37,969 bases of DNA from the NCBI GenBank assembly GCA_002490995.1, contig DKVC01000029.1:1-37969 (forward strand). Reading direction: 5' to 3'. The translations under genes were made by a program, and so were the position numbers. Below the pieces are notes generated by a model that was not told where the DNA came from, ran no database searches, and saw only the letters and a list, made by a program, of their open reading frames with translations. Origin of the DNA: Lachnospiraceae bacterium UBA7188 (GTDB lineage: Bacteria > Bacillota > Clostridia > Lachnospirales > Lachnospiraceae). Below are positions 7,814 to 14,255 of the stretch, in pieces; within the stretch, counting starts at the first letter, position 1; each line of letters starts with the position of its first letter.

Positions 7814-7919
7814 TTAGGAACTGCCGGAAAATAACCTACGCATTTTGTTTAGAGTAAACCTGCTAAAATCTGTAAATTTTGCAACAGGCTTGCGCAGGTT
7901 ATTTGGAGGCATTTCCTTA
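7814..7919 (-). repeat. Palindromic element copy E4 (complete, divergent middle)
   Basis: The minus strand starts TAAGGAA at 7919 and ends TTCCTAA at 7814. It has the same 106-bp length as E2 and E3 but a largely different centre. Arms AACCTGCGC and GCGTAGGTT pair with one G-T wobble. ATG at 7912 opens a 32-residue frame (MPPNNLRKP ... LFSGSS) whose ends match E3 but whose middle does not. GGGAGG lies 10 nt before this ATG, so translation is plausible. It sits between the LRR and VWA genes, 25 nt before the TTG start of the latter. Confidence 0.85.
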
Positions 7920-8003
7920 CGTCCTCCCGGCCGCACCCCCCGTCTCCTTCCCTGGCGTCCGGAACCTTATTTCAATATTTCGTTTCCTTTTCCTGTCCCG
8001 ATT

Positions 8004-9872
8004 TTACAGCACAAATCTTTTCTTCTTTTTGCTCCCATGGGCATCCTGATATCGCAAAATATAGGCACTGCAGGTGGTTAACTGCTTCTGGTTCGTCATT
8101 TTCAGCAGCCTGGAAAGCGCGGATTCCGACAGATATCCCCTCTGCAGGAAAGCCAGAAATTCCTTCTCCTTCGCTTCCTCCACCAGGTGCGTGGCAATCT
8201 TCAGAGCAGAATGTCTCATATATGCAGTGTAGGGTGATTCCTCCCCGCCTGTACGCAGGATCCCCATCTCCGCAAATTCCATTCGCTCTTTGGAATCCTG
8301 GATCGCATCAAAGCAGGCATCATATTCCGCATAATCAATTTCATCCCCGTTCCATGCCATATCCAGATGATATGCCGCATTGCGCTTCAGGCTCCCGGGA
8401 ATCAGGAATTTCTCCGTTTTGCTCCCCCTTTTATGGCGCGCGGAAACCATACATCTGCCCCATTCCAGATTCGCGCATTTGTCTGTCAAATCCGGCAATA
8501 CCGCATTCACTGCAGGTACGAGCCCCTTCGCGGTACCTGTATAGGCTTCCACCGTTTCCGCATACAGCAATGCCCCTTTTCCCAGCCGTTCCAAAGACAT
8601 GGGCAGGCTGACCTTCTGCAATCCCTCAGCGGCAAGGGCATATTCCCCCATCTGCCGCAGTCCCTCATTCAGCCGGATCTCCTGCAGTCCGCTGTCATAA
8701 AAGGCGCGGCTGCCCAGATACTGCAGCTTCCGCGGAAGCGCCACCTCCTCCAGCGCCCCGCACTCTTCAAACACCCCGCCGTTCTGGTACGCGCTGGCAT
8801 CCGGTATCTCCCTGATATTCCCTGAAAAAACTATCTTTTTCAAAGAGCTGCACCGGTAAAAGGCCCCCATCCCCATTGTAACAACGCTGTCAGGCATGGA
8901 AACCTCCTCCAGATATTGCTGCCCCAGAAAAGCCTGCCGTCCGATCTTCACCACGCCTTCCGGAATATGGTACGACCTTTCCGTCTTTCCCTGGGGATAG
9001 AATTCCAGTGTTTTTCCGTCCTTTGAAAAAATAATTCCGCCTGACGAACAGTACCTTTTATGCCCTTCTGCAAAATGAACTGCCCTGAGCCCGTACCAGC
9101 TGCGCAGCATCTCTATATCAATCCTGGCTCCGGCACAGCGCAGTGTCAGTTCTTCGCACTGCCGATACCCCCGCCTGCCGCCCAGATCCTCCATATTGCT
9201 CCGTGAGGGCATCACTGGTGTATCCAGATATTTCGGAACGGCCTTCCAGAATGCGCTCTCGTGGAATCTCCGTATTCCTTCCGGAACCGTCAGGCGCTCC
9301 ACAGAGCAGTTCAGCCTGAAAAACTGATTCCCCACCACACAGTATTCTCCCTGGCATTTAATCCACTCTGAGTCTTCAAAAGCATCCCGTTCTGCAGAAA
9401 TATCCGGATTTTCGAATATAATTTCACGGCACACGGCACCTGAAAAAGCATTGCGGATAATCTTTCGCACTTCTCCCGGCACAACCGCTTTCTCCAGGTT
9501 TCCCGCCGCGAGGCTGTACAAAAGCTCCCGCCTGTCTGCCGAAAGCAGCATCTTCCCGTCCGTGCCGAATTCGGAATGCCCTGCCTCCACCTCCACCTTT
9601 TCCAGATTGGGAAAAAGCGCATTGTCAATGGAAATCTCCGTAACTGAACACGGAATATACAGCTCCTTCACCATGGAAAGGGGCTCCCCGCCATGCATAT
9701 ACCATCTTTTCACCGGATTCCCTTCATAAGAATCAGGCAGGCACAGCCGCGCATTCGTGACGAATATTTTTTTCACAGTCATATAATCTGTCCATTTGGA
9801 ATACCAGCCTCTCTGCTGCTCCAGCACAAAACGGTTGTCCTGATACTCGTACAGGATTTCTTTCTTTTCCAC
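8004..9872 (-). CDS. BspA-type leucine-rich repeat protein
   Basis: The 622-residue protein contains irregular LRR_5/BspA-type repeats, clearest in the middle (IPEGVVKIGRQAFLG, MPDSVVTMGMGAFYRC, LPRKLQYLGSRAFYDSG, LNEGLRQMGEYAL). A C-terminal helical region of about 120 residues ends in a lysine cluster. No signal peptide or anchor is visible, so it is probably intracellular, unlike surface BspA proteins. The start is GTG 9872, giving (M)EKKEILYEYQ, with AGGAGG 9 nt upstream; the longer frame to 10016 has no comparable site and enters the upstream palindrome region. It precedes the VWA and MoxR genes on the same strand, suggesting a recognition partner for that pair, which is inference. Confidence 0.75.
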   Translation of the reverse strand: MEKKEILYEYQDNRFVLEQQRGWYSKWTDYMTVKKIFVTNARLCLPDSYEGNPVKRWYMHGGEPLSMVKELYIPCSVTEISIDNALFPNLEKVEVEAGHSEFGTDGKMLLSADRRELLYSLAAGNLEKAVVPGEVRKIIRNAFSGAVCREIIFENPDISAERDAFEDSEWIKCQGEYCVVGNQFFRLNCSVERLTVPEGIRRFHESAFWKAVPKYLDTPVMPSRSNMEDLGGRRGYRQCEELTLRCAGARIDIEMLRSWYGLRAVHFAEGHKRYCSSGGIIFSKDGKTLEFYPQGKTERSYHIPEGVVKIGRQAFLGQQYLEEVSMPDSVVTMGMGAFYRCSSLKKIVFSGNIREIPDASAYQNGGVFEECGALEEVALPRKLQYLGSRAFYDSGLQEIRLNEGLRQMGEYALAAEGLQKVSLPMSLERLGKGALLYAETVEAYTGTAKGLVPAVNAVLPDLTDKCANLEWGRCMVSARHKRGSKTEKFLIPGSLKRNAAYHLDMAWNGDEIDYAEYDACFDAIQDSKERMEFAEMGILRTGGEESPYTAYMRHSALKIATHLVEEAKEKEFLAFLQRGYLSESALSRLLKMTNQKQLTTCSAYILRYQDAHGSKKKKRFVL

Positions 9873-10020
9873 TGATTCTGTTCCTCCTACAGGGTAATTG
9901 CCGTCGAATTGACAGCGCACGATATGTCTATAGGCGTTTCGTTTACACGTATTATATAACTGCCTGTCTGATCTGTCAAGCATAATCTGAAAATAATTCG
10001 GCAAAAAATCCCCCAATAAA

Positions 10021-10118
10021 AAATATTTCCGCCTGTGCTAATCCAATGGCACGTCTGCATGGCAATAGCCTGCATACAGACAAGCCCCTGGACTGCAACC
10101 ACACAGGCGGAAATATTT
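10021..10118. repeat. 98-bp structured palindrome
   Basis: A perfect 17-bp inverted repeat (AAATATTTCCGCCTGTG at 10021-10037, complement at 10102-10118) encloses 64 bp. Within the loop is a second hairpin (GTCTGCATG at 10053-10061 pairing with CATACAGAC at 10073-10081, one mismatch). On the minus strand the outer stem is followed by TTTTTTATT, so it might terminate or attenuate transcription between the macrodomain gene and the LRR gene. The perfect terminal repeats also resemble a miniature transposable element. Its sequence is unrelated to the TAAGGAA elements. Confidence 0.75.
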
Positions 10119-10127
10119 CAGGCCAGT

Positions 10128-10577
10128 TCAGGTTTTACTGCCCTGCCTGGCCTGAAAGCATTTTTCGATTATTTCCGATAGCACAATCTGCAATGCCTAC
10201 TCCCTTGGGAAGCCATAGATCCCTGTGGAAATCAGAGGAAATGCAATGCTCTCACACCCCTGATCCCGCGCAAGGCGCAGGCTGTTCCTGTAGCAGTGCC
10301 TGAGCACATCGGCTTCTCCCTGTCCGCCGCCCTGCCACACCGGGCCCACCGTATATATGATATATCTGGCATCCAGCCCGAAAGCGGGGGTAACTGCCGC
10401 TCCGCCTGCCGGTATCCGGCCGATTTTCTTCCGCTCGGCAAGCAGTGCTTCTTCCCCTGCCGCCCTGTAAAGCGCGCTGTCTGTCCCCCGGGAAAATACA
10501 GGCTCCGGATTGGCCGTATTGACGATTGCATCTGCTCTTACGTTTGTAATATCGTTTCTTATGATTTGAAATGGCAT
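10128..10577 (-). pseudogene. Macrodomain protein gene broken by an in-frame TAG
   Basis: The frame from ATG 10577 encodes a macrodomain, the ADP-ribose-binding fold that can remove ADP-ribose or O-acetyl groups. ADAIVNTANPEP, a glycine-rich segment (IPAGGAAVTPAF) and ISTGIYGFP are the ligand-contacting motifs. After 126 residues an in-frame TAG (10199-10197) stops translation. Without it, the same frame continues for 22 residues (ALQIVLSEIIEKCFQ and onward) to TGA at 10130-10128, giving a normal C-terminal helix. The TAG replaces a likely GAG (Glu), a single-base change. AGGAG lies 10 nt before the ATG. It could be a nonsense mutation, a sequencing error, or a still partly functional truncated protein. 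Confidence 0.75.
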
Positions 10578-10645
10578 TTTAAATCTGCTCCTGTTCAGTC
10601 TAAGAAAGTGGGCTTACTCCTAAAGAGTTGCATCGGTTGACCTGT

Positions 10646-11992
10646 TCACGGATTGCATTTTTTACAGGGATCATAGCCCTGGTCGATCAATTCTTCCCTT
10701 GTTGCACTGGTCGGAAGTTTGTTCTTTTCCTCCATCTGTTCTACGCTGGAGCATTCCGGATAGTGAAACTTTTTCGTATTGGTATTACAGATGTAGGATA
10801 CGGCTTCATTCGAACCGACAGGCTCTCCCGCCAGCCAGGTAGCGGAGGGGCTGCAGTTCCACAGAATTTCGCTGCCGTCACTGGTCAGGACTATGCTTCC
10901 CTGTTCATCGGTCCTGAAAACCTGTATCCCCAGAGCGCGGAAAGCATTCATTGTCTCCGCATGGGGATGCCCGTAGGAGTTCCCCTCCCCGCAGCTGATG
11001 ACAGCATATTCGGGCAAGACAGCTTCCAGCAGCCTTTCGGAAGATGAGGTACGGCTTCCGTGATGGCCGGCTTTATAGACATCCACATCCTTTAAGATGC
11101 CGCTGTTTAACATTTCCGCCTCTTCTTCCTCTTCTGCGTCGCCTGTGAAAAGGATACTGTTGCTGCCGTGAGTTAACAGAATGGCAATGGAATTATTATT
11201 GCTGTCATCACCCAGGTCAGAAGGAGCCAGAATTGTAAAACAGGCATCTCCCAGGGAATACTGCTGCCCCACCACCGGCAGAGTCCGTTCATATCCCCTG
11301 TTTTTCATCGTATCAACTACATCCCTGCAGGTGTTGGTATCCTTATCTTCCTCTGTCATCAGAATGGTTTCACAGTCAAATTTATACAGTATAACGTCCA
11401 TTCCGCCGATATGATCCTCATCCGGATGAGTGCATACCACGTATTTCAGTGTTTCCACATTCTGTTTCCGGAGGTAATTCTGGATCCTGGTACCCTGTTC
11501 ATTATCCCCGGCGTCTATCAGCATTGCTTCCCCGCCGCAGAGCAGCAGCGTGCAGTCTCCCTGGCCCACATCAAGGAAGTGGATCTCCAGTTCTTCTGTC
11601 ACTTCCGGGGTTTCTTCATTTCCTCCTGCCGGCTGCCGGTTACTTCCCGGTTCTGTATTTCCTCCTGCCGGCCATTCAGAATCAGGCTGCCGTATGCTCT
11701 GTCCGGTTTCGTGAATTGTGTCCGCGTTCCCCTGTCCTGGATTCGCCTCGTTTTCCGGACCGACCATGCCGCCTGCTCCCCGGCTCTCTTCACCTGTTTC
11801 CTCCCCGGAAGCTCTCATCCCAGCCGTCTGGTCTTCCACAGACAGCGCCCTGTCCGCCGATGCCGTTTCTACAATAACCGCCCCGGAAGCTACGCTGCCG
11901 TGCACATCTGCCGGTTGAGTCGCTGCACAGGACGGAAGGAATAACAACAACGAGGCAATTGCCGGGAATATGCTGAATTTCCGCTTTTTCAT
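10646..11992 (-). CDS. ComEC-like metallo-beta-lactamase-fold lipoprotein
   Basis: The 448-residue protein starts with a lipoprotein signal (MKKRKFSIFPAIASLLLFLP, Cys22), then a ~100-residue Gly/Glu/Gln-rich linker. The hydrolase domain begins near residue 137: HFLDVGQGDCTLL, THPDEDHIGG (zinc-binding THxDxDH), ILFTGD and AGHHGSRTSSS. This matches the ComEC C-terminal-type nuclease/phosphodiesterase domain, here anchored outside the membrane. The C-terminus reads YICNTNTKKFHYPEC ... GYDPCKKCNP, resembling the zinc-binding Ada N-terminal motif. ATG 11992 is chosen because AAAGGAG lies 8 nt upstream and it exposes the signal peptide. It could process extracellular nucleic acid or nucleotides; the substrate is not shown. 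Confidence 0.8.
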   Translation of the reverse strand: MKKRKFSIFPAIASLLLFLPSCAATQPADVHGSVASGAVIVETASADRALSVEDQTAGMRASGEETGEESRGAGGMVGPENEANPGQGNADTIHETGQSIRQPDSEWPAGGNTEPGSNRQPAGGNEETPEVTEELEIHFLDVGQGDCTLLLCGGEAMLIDAGDNEQGTRIQNYLRKQNVETLKYVVCTHPDEDHIGGMDVILYKFDCETILMTEEDKDTNTCRDVVDTMKNRGYERTLPVVGQQYSLGDACFTILAPSDLGDDSNNNSIAILLTHGSNSILFTGDAEEEEEAEMLNSGILKDVDVYKAGHHGSRTSSSERLLEAVLPEYAVISCGEGNSYGHPHAETMNAFRALGIQVFRTDEQGSIVLTSDGSEILWNCSPSATWLAGEPVGSNEAVSYICNTNTKKFHYPECSSVEQMEEKNKLPTSATREELIDQGYDPCKKCNP

Positions 11993-12183
11993 TGCGTTTT
12001 CTCCTTTGTTTTCTATGTTTTCTCCGTTTTTGGTACTTAATTTGTCATTCTCCCTTCCTTCTTTTGGTTGTGGGTTGTATTTCCGGGATACAGGCTCCCG
12101 CCAGCAAGAAGTTCGATACAATAGCTTCCACCCTTTAGATGGTTTCTATCTTTGAAGTATTGCAGAAAAGCCAATGCGGTTTT

Positions 12184-12450
12184 TTAGATATTATTGTATT
12201 TCAATTCCATGCCTGTGATTAGGATAGCATGGCTTTGGGGAAATGACAAGGGTGAAATGCATTGCTTTGAATATTCCTTTTGAATAAGTTCTGAATATTC
12301 CTTTAGATTGAGAAAATATTGAGAAAATATAGTTATTTGCCAACAGGTAGTGACTTTCTCTGTTATTTCCTGTATAATTTCTTTTGACAGAGAGATTGTC
12401 TGCCAGCCATGAAGCTTAGGCATGATGCGGCGCTTGTTATTTGGAGGCAT
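12184..12450 (-). CDS. Possible 88-residue ORF starting in an element end
   Basis: The 5' end of the palindromic element is present here (TAAGGAA 12457-12451, ATG 12450, then codons for PPNN), but the sequence after it is unrelated to other copies and stays open for 88 codons to TAA at 12184. It is AT-rich, contains isoleucine- and lysine-rich helical stretches, and I do not recognise it. It is either a gene that took its first codons from an element, or a chance open frame. The stretch 11993-12568 otherwise holds the MBL gene leader and AT-rich direct repeats. Confidence 0.25.
   Translation of the reverse strand: MPPNNKRRIMPKLHGWQTISLSKEIIQEITEKVTTCWQITIFSQYFLNLKEYSELIQKEYSKQCISPLSFPQSHAILITGMELKYNNI
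12268..12329 (+). repeat. AT-rich direct repeats upstream of the DUF1703 gene
   Basis: TGAATATTCCTTT occurs at 12268-12280 and 12292-12304, and TTGAGAAAATA occurs twice in perfect tandem at 12308-12318 and 12319-12329. The region is much more AT-rich than its surroundings and may be the edge of an acquired segment or a regulatory region. Confidence 0.5.
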
Positions 12451-12457
12451 TTCCTTA
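12436..12457 (-). repeat. Solo 5' end of the palindromic element (E5)
   Basis: TAAGGAAATG followed by CCTCCAAATAAC on the minus strand is identical to the 5' end of copy E4. No matching 3' end with CAGTTCCTAA is found downstream, so the element is truncated or recombined. Confidence 0.65.
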
Positions 12458-12568
12458 TGACAGGGAAAAAGGGCATGGATGTAAGCTAGATGTGCTGTGA
12501 TCATTCCCCAAAAACCCTGCCTGTAAAAATGGTATCCGGCATTCATATCGGAAAGGAGACGGCTTTCT

Positions 12569-14146
12569 ATGGGAAATTATCTGAATATCGGCAATGCTGG
12601 CTTTACAGCAGCCAGAAAAGGAACCTATGTTGATAAGACGGGGATGATTTCATTTATCAACAGTACCCTGGGCACGGCTGATAAACTGACCTGTGTCTGC
12701 AGGCCGCGCCGGTTCGGCAAATCATTCGCGGCTAAAATGCTGTGTGCATATTACGATAAAAGCTGCGACTCAAGGGAACTATTCGAGGGACTGGAGATCT
12801 CCAGGGATACCTCGTTTGAAAAATATCTGAATAAATACAACGTGATCTACCTGGATGTCACATTATTCATATCCTGCGCCTCTGATGTAAAGGATGTTGT
12901 GCGCAACATCAAGCTGGCAGTCATGGATGAAGTGACCCGTGATTTCCCTGATGTCCCAAAGGGCGCAAGCCTGGCTGAGACTATGGTCAACACTGTAAAA
13001 ACTATCGGCGAGAAGTTTATTATAATCATTGATGAATGGGACGCGCTGTTCCGCGAGGCGAAGGACGATGTGAAACTGCAGAAAGAGTATCTCTTCTTTT
13101 TAAGAAGCCTGTTCAAGAGCAGTTGGACAGATATGATATTTGAGGCTGCTTATATAACCGGAATCCTGCCAATCAAGAAATACAACACCCAATCGGCTAT
13201 GACAGATTTCAGGGAATATACCATGCTTGCGCCAAGAAAGCTTGCGGAATACGTGGGATTTACAGAACCTGAGGTCAGAAATCTCTGTGCCAGGCATGAC
13301 ATGGATTTCGAAGAGGTCAGACGATGGTATGACGGGTATTCCTTTAACCGGGCAAAGTCCATATACAGCCCCAACTCTGTAATCGAAGCGGTAAAGAACG
13401 GGGAGCTGGGCAATTATTGGACACAGTCAGAGACATATGAGTCGCTGAAGGTTTATATAGAGATGGACGAAGACGGTCTGAAAGAGGCCATCGTCCAGAT
13501 GTTGGGCGGAGCAAAAGTCAGGATAGACACTGCCACCTTCCAGAACGACATGACCACTATGAAAAGCAGGGACGATGTCCTGACACTGCTGATCCACTTA
13601 GGATATCTGGCCTATAATGCCGGCGAGAAATCAGTATACATTCCGAACGAAGAGATCCATGAGGAGTTCATCCGGGCGGTGACGACCGGAAGGCATACAG
13701 AACTCGCAAAACTTATCCGCAGCTCAGACCTGCTTCTGGAAGCTACCCTGAATATGGACGAAGAGGCTGTGGCAGCGGCAATTGAGGAAGCACACAAGGC
13801 AGGGACAGCTCCCACGTTTTATAATAATGAGCAGGCTCTCCGCAGCGTTATCAGGGTTGCCTATATCAGTTGTATGGAAGAATATCTCAAAATTGATGAA
13901 TTGCCGTCAGGGCACGGTTATGCGGATGTGGTGTTCTTCCCCAGGAAAACATCCTCTAAGCCCCTGCTCCTGGTAGAACTGAAATGGAACAAAACGGAGG
14001 CAGGAGCCATCAGGCAGATCAAAAACAAAGACTACCCTCAGGCATTGAAAGGCTATGGCGGAGATATGTTGCTGGTGGGGATCAATTATGATGTTAAAAG
14101 CAAAAAGCATACCTGTAGGATAGAAGCTCTACATGATGCCATTTGA
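12569..14146 (+). CDS. AAA-ATPase-like / PD-(D/E)XK nuclease superfamily protein (DUF1703 type)
   Basis: The 525-residue protein has the two-domain layout common in gut anaerobes: an N-terminal AAA-ATPase-like domain (PF09820 type) and a C-terminal PD-(D/E)XK nuclease-superfamily domain (PF08011/DUF1703 type). The P-loop is the family's RPRRFGKS (near 45-52), and Walker B is IIIIDEWD (151-158). The nuclease motif is GYADVVF followed by LLLVELKWNK, giving the D ... ExK signature near residues 452-472. These genes occur in multiple copies per genome and are often thought to be mobile or conflict-related; function is unproven. AAAGGAG precedes ATG 12569 by 10 nt and sits in a short GAAAG/CTTTC hairpin. 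It is AT-rich and faces against the neighbouring helicase, suggesting insertion. Confidence 0.8.
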   Translation: MGNYLNIGNAGFTAARKGTYVDKTGMISFINSTLGTADKLTCVCRPRRFGKSFAAKMLCAYYDKSCDSRELFEGLEISRDTSFEKYLNKYNVIYLDVTLFISCASDVKDVVRNIKLAVMDEVTRDFPDVPKGASLAETMVNTVKTIGEKFIIIIDEWDALFREAKDDVKLQKEYLFFLRSLFKSSWTDMIFEAAYITGILPIKKYNTQSAMTDFREYTMLAPRKLAEYVGFTEPEVRNLCARHDMDFEEVRRWYDGYSFNRAKSIYSPNSVIEAVKNGELGNYWTQSETYESLKVYIEMDEDGLKEAIVQMLGGAKVRIDTATFQNDMTTMKSRDDVLTLLIHLGYLAYNAGEKSVYIPNEEIHEEFIRAVTTGRHTELAKLIRSSDLLLEATLNMDEEAVAAAIEEAHKAGTAPTFYNNEQALRSVIRVAYISCMEEYLKIDELPSGHGYADVVFFPRKTSSKPLLLVELKWNKTEAGAIRQIKNKDYPQALKGYGGDMLLVGINYDVKSKKHTCRIEALHDAI

Positions 14147-14255
14147 AGGCGGATTTCATCTCTGTGTTCGTGGACAGAATGTATTCCTCATCGATCTGTG
14201 CCAGGTCAACCAGATAGTAAATCTGATGGTTTCCCTTTATGTCAATACAAAACAT
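14094..14255 (-). other. Short coding-like frame after the helicase stop
   Basis: ATG 14255 opens a 53-codon frame (MFCIDIKGNHQIYYLVDL ... ILSTNTEMKSAF) overlapping the helicase end by 14 bp and the DUF1703 gene end by 53 bp. Its composition looks protein-like. A second coding-like piece (ELLDLHETDEGGNKCFVL) lies in another frame within the helicase terminus, near 14298-14245. Together they could be the frameshifted remnant of a longer C-terminal sequence or of a neighbouring gene. I do not recognise a family. Confidence 0.25.

Noticed and set aside
8004..10016. Longer LRR protein starting at 10016
   Set aside because: The added 48 residues have no ribosome site, whereas GTG 9872 has AGGAGG at good spacing.
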